This document shows, in pieces, positions 54,876 through 63,610 of a stretch of 64,000 nt of DNA. A program made the translations under genes and the position numbers. Source of the stretch: Rhodospirillales bacterium (GTDB taxonomy: Bacteria > Pseudomonadota > Alphaproteobacteria > Rhodospirillales > Shumkoniaceae); the NCBI GenBank assembly GCA_018432935.1, contig JAHDSF010000023.1, forward strand, positions 62,001 to 126,000. Direction: 5' to 3'. The first letter of the stretch is position 1, and each line of letters starts with the position of its first letter. The notes under the pieces are model-generated. The model was not told where the DNA came from and made no database searches. It saw only the letters and a list, made by a program, of their open reading frames with translations.

Positions 54876-55732
54876 ACGGTGTGCGCGGTCGGCGTCGAGA
54901 CGTGGAACATCGGGTTCAGGGAATCGCCGCGCTTGGTCTTGTAGTAGTGGTCGTACCAGTCGCCCTCGGCGGCGCGGCTGAAGGTGATGAAGAGGGCGCG
55001 GCGGCGGGCCTTGCTGGCGTTCGCGACCGACATGTGGGGAACGAAGGAATCGAAGAAGACGACGTCGCCGGGAACGGCCTCGATCGGGTGCCAGTCCAGC
55101 CGCTCCTGCACCTCGTCGACGATGTCGCCGTTGCGCGGGCCCGGCCCGTAGGTCCTGAACAGGGGCCGGCCGCCGACCATCTCCTCGACGTGGTCGGCGC
55201 AGGCCTCGCCGACGCGGCGGTAGCCGGGCGAGAACTTAACGCAGCCGTTGAGCTCGGTCATGGGGTCGACCGGCACCATGGCGGTGGCGTTGTAGCGCGG
55301 CGGGAAGTGGCGGTAGGCGGCGAAATCCTGGTGCGGCGGGAAGGCGCCGCCGCCGGGGCTCTTCTCGTTCAGCTTGTCCTTGAACAGCACGCAGGGTTCG
55401 CCGACCAGCTTCGCGAGGGCGGGCAGCAGGGCCTCGGCGACGAAGTCCCGGAACAAGGGGCTCGCCGCCGCGATGTTCTCGTAGCGGCAGACCGCGAGGG
55501 GATCGGCGGCCTCGGGCACCACCACCAGCTCGCCGCCCGCCAGCTTCTGCGGATCGCCGCCGGCCTCGCGCAGGATCCCGGCGGCGAGCCGTCCCAGGCG
55601 GTCGATCTCGGCGGCCAGGCGCGCCGTCTGTGCCGGCCCCAGGTGGCCGCGCAGCACCGCGACGCCGCTGTCGTCGAACCGCTCGCCCTGCCACGCCGGG
55701 GCTGCCGGATCGGGTGCGCTTCTCGGGGCCAT
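54830..55732 (-). CDS. Phytanoyl-CoA dioxygenase (PhyH) family protein
   Basis: 300 residues, a non-heme Fe(II)/2-oxoglutarate dioxygenase. The iron ligands are the HxD in PPHQDFAAY near residue 139 and the distal His in DSFVPHMSVAN near residue 225. The 2-oxoglutarate Arg lies in SKARRRALFITF. Substrates of this family range from phytanoyl-CoA to ectoine and secondary metabolites. The ATG at 55732 begins MAPRSAPDP. The last ~15 residues (SRTAGEEGTRKAGG) are encoded by the palindromic repeat at 54825-54875, so the original stop was probably lost or the gene extended. It is last in a possible minus-strand operon with EamA, mnmA and DUF599. Confidence 0.88.
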   Translation of the reverse strand: MAPRSAPDPAAPAWQGERFDDSGVAVLRGHLGPAQTARLAAEIDRLGRLAAGILREAGGDPQKLAGGELVVVPEAADPLAVCRYENIAAASPLFRDFVAEALLPALAKLVGEPCVLFKDKLNEKSPGGGAFPPHQDFAAYRHFPPRYNATAMVPVDPMTELNGCVKFSPGYRRVGEACADHVEEMVGGRPLFRTYGPGPRNGDIVDEVQERLDWHPIEAVPGDVVFFDSFVPHMSVANASKARRRALFITFSRAAEGDWYDHYYKTKRGDSLNPMFHVSTPTAHTVSRTAGEEGTRKAGG

Positions 55733-55809
55733 GCCGGACTCTCTTCGCCAAGGGGGTTTCGAGGCCTGACATGTTTGTGCGGCCGGGGCCGGCCGCAAGG
55801 CGGCGGCGC

Positions 55810-56685
55810 TCAGGCGGCGCGCGCCCGTCGGGCCTCGAAGCGCAGGCCGTAGAAGCTGCCGACGAAGATCAGGGCGCCGCCGCCCAGCACATAGGGATCC
55901 AGGGTCTCGCCGTAGAGCAGGTATCCGGCAACCGCGATCAGCGGCAGGCGCAGGAAGTCGAGCGGGATCACCACCGTCGCGTCGACCAGCCGCAGCGCGC
56001 TGGTGAGGCAGAAATGCGCGCCGGCCGCCAGCAGCCCGGTGGCGACCAGGGGCAACCACAGGTCGGCCGCAGGGGGAACCCACGTCAAGGCCGTCGGGAC
56101 GGCGCCGATGAACGCCTGCAGGAGCGACATCCAGAACAGGACCGCATAAGGGGAGTCGGTGCGCGTCAGCCGCTTGGTCATGACGTTGGCGCTGGCGAAG
56201 GCGGCGGCCGCGAACAGCACCACGAACGCAGCCGGCGCGATCCCTTCCACGCCCGGCCGCACGATCACCAGGATGCCGGCCATGCCGAGCGCCAGCGAAA
56301 CGGTGCGCCCGCGGTCCATGCGCTCGCCGAGGAAGGTCACCGCCAGCAGGGCGGCCCAGGCGGGCATCGTGAACTCGAGCGCGAATACGGTCGCCAGCGG
56401 CAGCGTGGAAAGGCCGAACGCCCAGCACCACTGGCCGGCGTAGTGGGCGAGGTTGCGGAACACCTGGCCGCCGAGCTGGCGCGTCCGCACGGCATCCCAG
56501 CCGCCGCCCCAAAGCTTCGCCGCCAGCGCGGCGGCGACGATGCCGACCAGGCTGCGGAAGAACAGGATCTCGAACAGGCCGAGATGGCCGGACAGCTCGC
56601 GGATCACCAGCGCCAGCCCGGCGAAGCAGGCCAGCGTGCCCGCCATCCAGAACGCCGCCCGCACCAAAGCCGAGGACGAGCCCAC
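55810..56685 (-). CDS. EamA/DMT-family transporter
   Basis: 291 residues with ten hydrophobic helices in two similar halves, the drug/metabolite transporter (DMT) layout. FRSLVGIVAAALAAKLWG near residue 44 and the YLLYGETLDPYVLGGGALIF segment near residue 253 are typical. The GTG start at 56685 has GGAGGT 6 nt upstream. The substrate is unknown; amino acids, nucleotide sugars or drugs are common in the family. It starts 3 nt after the mnmA stop. Confidence 0.9.
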   Translation of the reverse strand: MGSSSALVRAAFWMAGTLACFAGLALVIRELSGHLGLFEILFFRSLVGIVAAALAAKLWGGGWDAVRTRQLGGQVFRNLAHYAGQWCWAFGLSTLPLATVFALEFTMPAWAALLAVTFLGERMDRGRTVSLALGMAGILVIVRPGVEGIAPAAFVVLFAAAAFASANVMTKRLTRTDSPYAVLFWMSLLQAFIGAVPTALTWVPPAADLWLPLVATGLLAAGAHFCLTSALRLVDATVVIPLDFLRLPLIAVAGYLLYGETLDPYVLGGGALIFVGSFYGLRFEARRARAA

Positions 56686-56688
56686 GTG

Positions 56689-57801
56689 CTACCTCCGCAC
56701 GATCCAGCCGCCGCCGACCAGCCGGTCGCCGTCGTACATGACGCAGGCCTGCCCCGGCGCCACACCGACGATCGGCTGGTCCGGGACGACCTCGGCCCCG
56801 CCGTCCTCGCCGGGGCGGACCGCAGCCGGTACCGGCGCCATGGCGGAACGGACCTTGATCGCCACCCGCGCCCCATCTGCCGGGGCATCGCCGTCGCCGA
56901 TCCAGTTGAGATCACGGATGCGGAAGGCGGCGCAGGCCAGCGCCTTGCGGGGGCCGACCACGACCCGGCCGGTGTCCGGCTCCAGGCGGACCACGTACTG
57001 TGGCTCCGCCGCCGCCACGCCGAGGCCGCGGCGCTGCCCCACGGTGTAGCGGACCACGCCGTCGTGCCGGCCCAGCACCCGGCCCTCCATATCGACGATG
57101 TCGCCCGCGCTCAGGGCCCCCGGCCGCATCGCCTCGACGACGCCGGCATAGGAGCCGCCGCGCACGAAGCAGATGTCCTGGCTGTCGGGCTTCTCGGCGA
57201 CCGCCAAGCCGAACCGCTTGGCATGCTCGCGGGTCTCGCTCTTGACCATCCCGCCCAGGGGGAAGCGCAGGCGCCCGAGCTGCTCCCGCGAGGTCGCGAA
57301 CAGGAAATAGCTCTGGTCGCGGACGGCATCGGCGCCGCGGTGCAGCTCCGCCCCCTGCGGGCCGCGGCGCCAGCGCACGTAATGGCCGGTGGCGATCGCG
57401 TCGGCGCCGAGCGAGCGGGCGAACGCCCATAGGGCGCCGAACTTGATGGTGCGGTTGCAGGCGACGCACGGCACCGGCGTTTCGCCGCGCAGGTAGCTGT
57501 CGGCGAAGTCCTCCATGATGGTGTCGCGGAACAGGGTCTTGAGGTCGAGCACATGGTGGGCGATGCCCAGCCGGCCGGCGACCGCGCGGGCGTCGTCGAT
57601 CTCCTGGCCGGTACGGCAGGAGGGCTGGGCTTCGTCCGAGAGGCCGTAGTCGCGCAACAGCAGGGTCGCGCCGATCACCTCGTACCCCCGCTCCTGGAGC
57701 AGGGCGGCGGTCACCGAGCTGTCCACGCCGCCCGACATGGCGACCACGACGCGGGTGGCCCCGGGGGGCTTGTCGAAACCGAGATCGTCCATCGTGCTCA
57801 T
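56689..57801 (-). CDS. mnmA: tRNA-specific 2-thiouridylase MnmA
   Basis: 370 residues. MnmA puts sulfur on uridine 34 of tRNA-Lys, Glu and Gln. The PP-loop MSGGVDSSVTAAL is near residue 22. The catalytic Cys pair lies in VPCVACNRTIKFG near residue 112 and DICFVRGGSYAG near residue 211. The C-terminal beta-barrels include YTVGQRRGLGV near residue 252. Sulfur comes from a cysteine desulfurase, so it depends on the ISC/SUF pools encoded nearby. The ATG is at 57801. Confidence 0.97.
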   Translation of the reverse strand: MSTMDDLGFDKPPGATRVVVAMSGGVDSSVTAALLQERGYEVIGATLLLRDYGLSDEAQPSCRTGQEIDDARAVAGRLGIAHHVLDLKTLFRDTIMEDFADSYLRGETPVPCVACNRTIKFGALWAFARSLGADAIATGHYVRWRRGPQGAELHRGADAVRDQSYFLFATSREQLGRLRFPLGGMVKSETREHAKRFGLAVAEKPDSQDICFVRGGSYAGVVEAMRPGALSAGDIVDMEGRVLGRHDGVVRYTVGQRRGLGVAAAEPQYVVRLEPDTGRVVVGPRKALACAAFRIRDLNWIGDGDAPADGARVAIKVRSAMAPVPAAVRPGEDGGAEVVPDQPIVGVAPGQACVMYDGDRLVGGGWIVRR

Positions 57802-57817
57802 ATGGGTGCTTGGTATG

Positions 57818-58534
57818 TCAGACCCCGTCGCGGAGGCCGGTGAGCAGGGTCGCCAGCGTCTTCGAGCGGAACTCGCGCCGATAGAGCACCAGCACCACCC
57901 ACACCGACGCCAGCATGAACACGAACGGGTGGACGAACCAGCTCAGCATCGCAAGCCCGAAGTAGTAGGCGCGCACCCCGGCGTTGAAGGTGTCGGTGCC
58001 GAGCGAGATGATGCGGCTGGCGACGCGGGCGAAGCTGGTGCGGTCGGGCGCCTGCAGGTCGCTGTGCTCCGGCGCCGCGCCCATCACCTGCAGCGCGACG
58101 TTGAACTGGCGCAGCGACCAGATGAACTTGAAGAAGGCATAGACGAAGACCATCACCAGCGTGAGCACCCGCACCTCCCACACCAGGGGAGAGCCCTCGG
58201 CAAAGAAGAACAGGCGCTTCGACAGGAGGGCAGCCTCGTCGAGGGCGCCGAGCAGGGTCAGCAGCCCGGCCACGATGAACACCGAGGTCGAGGCGAACAG
58301 ACCCGAACTGCGGTTCATGGTGGAAAGCACGTTGGTGTCTCCGATCCGCACCTCCCGCTCGAGCATGCGCTCCATCCACTTCAGCCGGTAGAGGTGCATT
58401 ACGGTCATCAGGCTGCGAGCGCCCCGCCGCAGCCGGTCGGCGAACTGCGCGTAGCCGATCCAGCACGCCAGGAACGTCAGCAGCGCGATGACGTCAAGCA
58501 GCGGCAGCTGCAGGTGCGGCAACATGTGGTTCAT
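57818..58534 (-). CDS. DUF599-family membrane protein
   Basis: 238 residues with about five transmembrane helices. The pattern near residue 40 (ARSLMTVMHLYRLKWMERML) followed by DTNVLSTMNRSSGLFASTSV is the DUF599 hallmark. The function is unknown. The ATG at 58534 follows an in-frame TTG at 58537. It ends 16 nt before mnmA and probably heads the four-gene minus-strand group. Confidence 0.85.
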   Translation of the reverse strand: MNHMLPHLQLPLLDVIALLTFLACWIGYAQFADRLRRGARSLMTVMHLYRLKWMERMLEREVRIGDTNVLSTMNRSSGLFASTSVFIVAGLLTLLGALDEAALLSKRLFFFAEGSPLVWEVRVLTLVMVFVYAFFKFIWSLRQFNVALQVMGAAPEHSDLQAPDRTSFARVASRIISLGTDTFNAGVRAYYFGLAMLSWFVHPFVFMLASVWVVLVLYRREFRSKTLATLLTGLRDGV

Positions 58535-58730
58535 CAATCGTCCCGCGTTTCCGGCGCGGCCCCCATACGTAAAGCTGGTTGCACGCCCTTGGACATAGTC
58601 CTACCATGCCGACCGTGAAGCCCACAATTCGGCCTGCCGTCGGAGGCAAGGGTCGTCATGGTGGGCCTGATGCCTTCGCCGCCGGATGTGCCGGCTTGTT
58701 CTTGAGCTCACCATATAGGAGCGATCGTAC

Positions 58731-59453
58731 GTGAATCCCCCGAGCGCTGTGCACCAGCTGCGTCCGGCAAGCCTCCGCGCCGCCAAGGAAACGTCAGCCG
58801 ACATCCCCCCGTATATGCAAGAGGTCTATTACTGGGCGTACGTCAGTCCGCGCAATGTCGAGCTGCTCGACCGGCCGATCGTGCCTCGGGTTCTCCTGTT
58901 CCTCAACGATCGCCGCCTCATTCGGGGGCTGCTCGAAGAGATTTCCGCGGGACAGTCGGTGCTGCTGTCGTCCCATGTGTACGGCAATCTCTGCCCGTAC
59001 CTTGCAGACCGCGTCGGCCCGGAGGGCACGTTCCATGTCTGCGACGTCACGCCGATCCAGGTCGCCCACGCCCAGCGCAAGCTGGCCGGCCGCCCGTGGG
59101 CGAAAGCCTGGCGGGAGGACGCCGCCACCGCCGGCGAGGGGCACTATGACGTGGTGGCAAGCTTCTTCCTGATGCACGAGATTCCCGACGGCAAGAAGCG
59201 GCAGGTGCTCGACAACCTGCTCGACCGTATCGCCCCCGGCGGCAAGGCCGTCCTGATCGACTATCACAAGCCGCACTGGGCACATCCCGTGCGGCCCATC
59301 CTGAGCCTGGTCTGCCGTCTGCTGGAGCCGTTCGCGCGCTCGGTGTGGGACCATGAGCTCAGTGCGTTCGCCAGCAGCCCCAACGACTTCACCTGGACCA
59401 AGACGACGCTGTTCGGCGGCGTCTATCAGAAGGTCGTCGTCACCCGGCGCTGA
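58731..59453 (+). CDS. rquA: RquA-like rhodoquinone biosynthesis enzyme (SAM-dependent methyltransferase fold)
   Basis: 240 residues. The family start PPYMQEVYYWAYVSPRNVEL near residue 26 and a motif I replaced by HVYGNL near residue 82, instead of a Gly-rich loop, match RquA. So do CDVTPIQVAHAQRKL near residue 103 and IDYHKPHW near residue 175. RquA converts ubiquinone to rhodoquinone, the low-potential quinone used for fumarate respiration. The GTG start at 58731 has AGGAG about 9 nt upstream. It is divergent from DUF599. A distant ubiquinone methyltransferase paralogue is the alternative, but the missing Gly motif argues against it. Confidence 0.75.
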   Translation: MNPPSAVHQLRPASLRAAKETSADIPPYMQEVYYWAYVSPRNVELLDRPIVPRVLLFLNDRRLIRGLLEEISAGQSVLLSSHVYGNLCPYLADRVGPEGTFHVCDVTPIQVAHAQRKLAGRPWAKAWREDAATAGEGHYDVVASFFLMHEIPDGKKRQVLDNLLDRIAPGGKAVLIDYHKPHWAHPVRPILSLVCRLLEPFARSVWDHELSAFASSPNDFTWTKTTLFGGVYQKVVVTRR

Positions 59454-59478
59454 GTTTCCGCATCCGGCCCTTCCATAT

Positions 59479-59507
59479 CCTTCGGCGGGAGTTCGTTCCG
59501 CCGAAGG
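59479..59507 (+). promoter_or_regulatory. Hairpin covering the ribosome-binding site of the glycine-zipper gene
   Basis: A perfect 10-bp stem pairs CCTTCGGCGG (59479-59488) with CCGCCGAAGG (59498-59507), with a 9-nt loop. The gaaggagg ribosome-binding site (59503-59510) lies partly in the 3' arm, 10 nt before the ATG. Translation may therefore depend on melting or opening of this stem. It may instead act as the terminator of the preceding gene, although no T-run follows. Confidence 0.55.
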
Positions 59508-59517
59508 AGGGGTCGCC

Positions 59518-59955
59518 ATGAAACGGGTTCTCGCCGCCGCCATCGCCGCCGCCGTTCTGGTGAGCGGATCTGCCGCATCGGCCCAGGACGGCAACGTCGC
59601 GGGCGCCTTGCTGGGTGCCGCCGCCGGCGGCCTGCTCGGCTCGCAATTCGGCAAGGGCGACGGCCAACTCGCGGCCACCGCGCTCGGTACCCTGGCCGGG
59701 GCGGCCGTCGGCGTGGCCTGGAGGCAGCCGGCCTATGCGCAGCCGGTCCCAGCGCCGGCCTACGTTCCCGCCCCCGCGCCGGCTTACCTTCCCGCCTACC
59801 GGCCGGTCCCGGCATACCATCCGGTGCCGGTTTATGCCGCTCCGGTATACGTTGCGCCGCCGCCCGTCTACTACGTGACGCGGACGGTCAAGGTGGTGGA
59901 GATCGAGCGCCACTCCTACCGCGACCGCCGCCATCACGGCAGACACCGCCGCTAG
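59518..59955 (+). CDS. Secreted glycine-zipper protein
   Basis: 145 residues. A signal peptide spans about residues 1-22 (VLAAAIAAAVLVSGSAASA). A glycine-zipper segment follows (GALLGAAAGGLLGSQFG and LGTLAGAAVGVAW, residues ~28-68), then a Pro/Tyr/Ala-rich repeat region (PAPAYVPAPAPAYLP) and a basic His/Arg tail. Such proteins sit in the periplasm or outer membrane and are often stress-induced. The function is unknown. GAAGGAGG precedes the ATG at 59518. The open frame upstream is non-coding. Confidence 0.75.
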   Translation: MKRVLAAAIAAAVLVSGSAASAQDGNVAGALLGAAAGGLLGSQFGKGDGQLAATALGTLAGAAVGVAWRQPAYAQPVPAPAYVPAPAPAYLPAYRPVPAYHPVPVYAAPVYVAPPPVYYVTRTVKVVEIERHSYRDRRHHGRHRR

Positions 59956-59975
59956 ACGAAGCCGGCCGCCACCGT

Positions 59976-60176
59976 TCAGTCCCGTTCGTCGAGCCAAGCC
60001 ATCTGGATCGACTCGAGGATCTGTTCGCTCGACTTCTGCGGATCGTCGGCGAAGTCGGGCAGCTCGGTGACCCAGGTCCAGAGATCGGTGAAGCGCACGT
60101 AGGCAACGTCAGCCTCCGGGTGCGCCTCCTCGAGAGCGGCGGCGATCTCGCGGTAGTCGGTCCACCTCAGGCGCAT
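59976..60176 (-). CDS. iscX: IscX, Fe-S cluster assembly accessory protein
   Basis: 66 residues, the family length. The pattern WTDYREIAAALEEAHPEAD, VRFTDLWTWVTEL and the C-terminal SEQILESIQMAWLDERD match IscX (YfhJ), an acidic helix protein that binds IscS and iron and tunes ISC cluster assembly. It is last in the ISC operon, 19 nt after fdx. Confidence 0.95.
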   Translation of the reverse strand: MRLRWTDYREIAAALEEAHPEADVAYVRFTDLWTWVTELPDFADDPQKSSEQILESIQMAWLDERD

Positions 60177-60195
60177 CGCGTCCCTCTCCGCAGGC

Positions 60196-60525
60196 CTAGA
60201 GCATCATGTTGCGGGTGGCCGCGGGCAGGGTGACGACCAGGCCGTCGAGCTCGGGCGTCATCCGGATCTGGCAGCCCAGCCGCGAGGTGTGCGTCAGGCC
60301 GAAAGCGAGGTCCAGCATGTCCTCCTCCTGTTCGGTCGGCTCGTCGAGCTTGTCGAACCACTCGGCGTCGACGATCACGTGACAGGTCGAGCAAGCGAGC
60401 GAACCCTCACACGCACCTTCCAGGTTCACTCCGTTGCGATGGGCGATCTCCAGCACCGAAAGCCCCAGCGGGGCTTCCACCTCCTGCCGCCTCCCGTCCG
60501 GATGGACGAATGTCATTTTCGGCAT
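60196..60525 (-). CDS. fdx: [2Fe-2S] ferredoxin of the ISC system
   Basis: 109 residues. The cluster Cys set is in [16 protein letters not shown] near residue 38 and RLGCQI near residue 84, the adrenodoxin-type C-x5-C-x2-C...C spacing. It gives electrons for cluster formation on IscU. It lies 3 nt after hscA and before iscX. Confidence 0.96.
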   Translation of the reverse strand: MPKMTFVHPDGRRQEVEAPLGLSVLEIAHRNGVNLEGACEGSLACSTCHVIVDAEWFDKLDEPTEQEEDMLDLAFGLTHTSRLGCQIRMTPELDGLVVTLPAATRNMML

Positions 60526-60528
60526 CGC

Positions 60529-62445
60529 TCACTCCTCCGAAGCCGGCTTGTCCCCCTGCCGGTCGAGGGACTCGACCGACACCCCCCGCAACGCCGCCCG
60601 GATTCCCCGATCCATGCGGCGTTCCGCGAACGGGCGCGTGACCCGCTCGAGCTCTTCGACCGCGGCCGCGATGGCGTCGCGGTCGCTGCCGGCAACCGCA
60701 GCCTGCACGGCTGCGACCGCCTGTTCGATCGCGGCGCGTTCGGCGGCATCCAGCAGCTCGCCATCGGCCTGCAGGGCGCCGGCCACGGCGTTGCAGTTGC
60801 GCGTCGCTTCGACCCGCGCCTCGGTCAGCACGCGAAGCGCCATATCCTCCTTGGCGTGGCGCATGCTCTCGTACAGCATGCGCGACATCTCGTCCTCGTC
60901 CAGTCCGTACGACGGCTTGACCGCCACCTGCTGCTCGACCCCGGTGGTGGTTTCGCGGGCGCCGACCGTCAACAGGCCGTCGGCGTCGACCGCGAAGGTC
61001 ACCCGGATGCGCGCCGCGCCTGCGGTCATCGGCGGAATCCCGTGCAGTTCGAAACGGGCCAGAGAGCGGCACTGGTCGGCCATCTCGCGCTCGCCCTGCA
61101 GGACATGGATCGCCATCGCCGATTGGCCATCCTGGAAGGTGGTGAACTCCTGGGCCTTGGCAACCGGGATCGGTGTATTGCGCTCGATGATTCTCTCGAC
61201 CAGCCCGCCCATCGTCTCCAGCCCCAGCGACAGCGGCGTGACGTCGAGCAGCAGGGTGTCCGAGCCGGCGGTCAGGGCTTCCGCCTGCAGCGAGGCGCCG
61301 ACCGCGACCACTTCGTCGGGGTTGATGTTGGCAAGCGGCGGGCGGCCGAAGAACTCCTGTACCCTGCGGCGAACCAGCGGAACCCGGGTCGAGCCGCCGA
61401 CCAGGACCACGCCCTTGACGTCTTCCGGCAGCACCCCGGCGTCGTCGAGCACGCCCTGGCAGATGGCGATCGTGCGCGCGACATACGGATCGATCAGGCG
61501 CTCGAACGTGGCGCGATCGAGATCGACCCGCGTCATCGTGCCGCCGACCTCCAGCATCCAGTCGCCGTCGGCCTGCGAGGACAGGCATTCCTTGGCGACG
61601 CGCGCCATCATCAGAGCCGCCTTGACCTCCGCCACCGAGAGGGCGGTCCGGCCGCGGGCGGCCGCCCGCTGACCCAGGAAGTGCTGCGCCACCGCATGGT
61701 CGAAATCGTCGCCGCCGAGGGCCGAATCACCGCCGGTCGCGCGCACCTGGAAGACGCCCTTCTCCATCCGCAACAGCGAGATGTCGAAGGTGCCGCCGCC
61801 CAGATCGTAGATGGCGTAGAGCCCCTCAGCCTGCTGATCGAGGCCGTAGGCGAGAGCCGCCGCGGTCGGCTCGTTGACCAGGCGCAGCACCTCGAGGCCG
61901 GCCAGCCGGGCAGCATCCTTGGTGGCGGTGCGGGCGGCATCGTCGAAGTATGCCGGCACAGTGACCACCGCCTTGTCGACGGCGCGACCGAGCTGCTGCT
62001 CGGCGCGGTCCTTCATCGACCGCAGGATGTCGGCCGAGATCTCGACCGGCGACAGGGTTCGTCCGGCGACCCGCAGCCTGACCATGCCGCCCGTCGCCGA
62101 ATCCTCCTCGACCTCGAACGGCAGCGTGCCTTCCAGGCTTTTGACGTCGGCGACCCCGCGCCCCATCAGGCGCTTGACCGAGCTGACCACCGCCTCCGGC
62201 CGCTCCAGCAGAAGCTGCCTGGCCAGTTCGCCGACGAGCGCCGAACCGTCAGGCGCGTACGCGACCACCGAGGGCACAAGGCCGTTGCCATCGTCGCCGC
62301 GCAGCACCCGGGGAGCTCCCCCGCTGCTGACCGCGACGACGGAATTGGTGGTGCCGAGATCGATGCCGACCGCCAACGGGCGGCCGTCCTCCCGCTCCTG
62401 CTTCTGGGACTCGCCCGGCTCAAGGATCTGCAGCAGCTCCGGCAT
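60529..62445 (-). CDS. hscA: HscA, Hsp70-type chaperone for Fe-S cluster transfer
   Basis: 638-residue specialised Hsp70. The nucleotide domain has [13 protein letters not shown] near residue 27, [19 protein letters not shown] near residue 167, [14 protein letters not shown] near residue 215, and [13 protein letters not shown] near residue 354. The substrate domain follows. It works with HscB to drive cluster release from IscU. The ATG at 62445 is 2 nt after the hscB stop. The frame is open to 62580 inside hscB. Confidence 0.96.
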   Translation of the reverse strand: MPELLQILEPGESQKQEREDGRPLAVGIDLGTTNSVVAVSSGGAPRVLRGDDGNGLVPSVVAYAPDGSALVGELARQLLLERPEAVVSSVKRLMGRGVADVKSLEGTLPFEVEEDSATGGMVRLRVAGRTLSPVEISADILRSMKDRAEQQLGRAVDKAVVTVPAYFDDAARTATKDAARLAGLEVLRLVNEPTAAALAYGLDQQAEGLYAIYDLGGGTFDISLLRMEKGVFQVRATGGDSALGGDDFDHAVAQHFLGQRAAARGRTALSVAEVKAALMMARVAKECLSSQADGDWMLEVGGTMTRVDLDRATFERLIDPYVARTIAICQGVLDDAGVLPEDVKGVVLVGGSTRVPLVRRRVQEFFGRPPLANINPDEVVAVGASLQAEALTAGSDTLLLDVTPLSLGLETMGGLVERIIERNTPIPVAKAQEFTTFQDGQSAMAIHVLQGEREMADQCRSLARFELHGIPPMTAGAARIRVTFAVDADGLLTVGARETTTGVEQQVAVKPSYGLDEDEMSRMLYESMRHAKEDMALRVLTEARVEATRNCNAVAGALQADGELLDAAERAAIEQAVAAVQAAVAGSDRDAIAAAVEELERVTRPFAERRMDRGIRAALRGVSVESLDRQGDKPASEE

Positions 62446-62447
62446 CG

Positions 62448-63098
62448 TCAGCCTCTCAACTGCAGCTTGCGCACGCGGGTCTCGTCGACAAGCTTCTGCA
62501 GATACTTGAGGCGGGTCGTCAGACGGCCGGCCGCGGCGAGGTCGCCAGCGGAGAAGGCGGCCGCCAGTCCGCCGACGCACGCGGCGACGTCGGCTCGGGT
62601 GGCGCGGGTGATGGCGTCGACCTCGACCGTGCTGCCGGCTTCGGCCAGAGCCTCGCGGCGTTCCATCGCCTCCATCAGCAACTCGGGATCGTTGACCAGG
62701 TTGCAGCCCTCGGCGACCACGTCCTGCCCCGACAGCTTCAGGAGACAGTCGGCCCGGCGCAGCGGGTCCTTCAGGGTTTCGTAAGCGTCGTTGAGGGCGG
62801 TGGCCTGCTGTTGCGACAGCGCACGCTCGTGCGCCGAGCGGGTGGCGAAACGGTCGGGATGAAGCTGGCGCTGCAGGGCGAAATAGCGACGGTCGAGATC
62901 AGCCGCATCGACCCCGAAACCGCGCGGCAGGCCGAGACGTGCGAAGTGGTCAGCCTGGCCCGGCGGCTGCACGGCGGCGCAGGTTGGACAAAACGGTGCG
63001 CCCTCCGCTACCGGCCCGCGGCAGGACCAGCAGCGCGTCACCATGGTTCCGGCTGCCTGGGCGGCGGTCCGGTCGGCTTGTCTGGTCTGCGCCTGCAT
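62448..63098 (-). CDS. hscB: HscB co-chaperone with N-terminal zinc ribbon
   Basis: 216 residues. After ~20 residues there is CWSC and CPTC (C-x2-C, x~11, C-x2-C), a zinc-ribbon-like module found in mitochondrial HSC20 but not in E. coli HscB. The J domain contains the HPD motif in [16 protein letters not shown] near residue 82. The C-terminal three-helix domain binds IscU. It stimulates HscA ATPase activity. The ATG at 63098 was chosen. A GTG at 63104, two codons upstream, is possible. Confidence 0.94.
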   Translation of the reverse strand: MQAQTRQADRTAAQAAGTMVTRCWSCRGPVAEGAPFCPTCAAVQPPGQADHFARLGLPRGFGVDAADLDRRYFALQRQLHPDRFATRSAHERALSQQQATALNDAYETLKDPLRRADCLLKLSGQDVVAEGCNLVNDPELLMEAMERREALAEAGSTVEVDAITRATRADVAACVGGLAAAFSAGDLAAAGRLTTRLKYLQKLVDETRVRKLQLRG

Positions 63099-63165
63099 GG
63101 TCACCGTGAAGAACTCTCTGAAACCCAGGCAGTCGGGTGGAGGAAGTCAAAGCCGAGGCACGTCG

Positions 63166-63188
63166 CGTCTCCCCTCGGAGGGAAGACG
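63166..63188 (-). promoter_or_regulatory. Hairpin in the iscA-hscB gap
   Basis: The 147-nt gap between iscA and hscB is the only large gap in the ISC operon. It contains a stem pairing cgtct (63166-63170) with agacg (63184-63188) and ccct (63172-63175) with aggg (63179-63182), separated by one mismatch. It may stabilise the upstream iscU-iscA message or lower expression of the chaperone genes. Weakly supported. Confidence 0.35.
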
Positions 63189-63245
63189 GCGGGGGCTCGC
63201 CCATCGCGCGGGCCTTTCATCTCCCTGCAGGAGGACGGCCGCAAA

Positions 63246-63587
63246 TCACACGTGGAACGACTCGCCGCACCCGCACCGCCCCTTTTCGTTCGGGTTGCGG
63301 AAGACGAAGCCGGAATTCATCTTGTCCTCGACGAAGTCCATTTCGGTCCCGAAGATGAACATGCTCGCCTTGGGATCGATCAGCACCCGCACGCCCTTGG
63401 CCTCGATGACCTCGTCGAAGTCGTTCTTGGCCTCGGCGAATTCGAGCGTGTAGGCGAGCCCGCTGCATCCCCTCGCCTTGACGCCGATACGGATGCCGAA
63501 GGTGTCGCTCTTGCGGCCGGCGATCAGCGCCTTCACGCGCTCCGCGGCGGCATCGGTGAGGGTCAGCGGCAGTGGCCTGTCGTTCAT
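63246..63587 (-). CDS. iscA: IscA, A-type Fe-S carrier
   Basis: 113 residues. The three conserved Cys appear in KARGCSGLAYTLEF near residue 43 and GRCGCGESF near residue 106. It receives clusters from IscU and delivers them to apoproteins. The ATG at 63587 gives the usual length. It is 23 nt downstream of iscU. Confidence 0.96.
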   Translation of the reverse strand: MNDRPLPLTLTDAAAERVKALIAGRKSDTFGIRIGVKARGCSGLAYTLEFAEAKNDFDEVIEAKGVRVLIDPKASMFIFGTEMDFVEDKMNSGFVFRNPNEKGRCGCGESFHV

Positions 63588-63610
63588 GGAGAATCCTATT
63601 TGCAGTTCCG

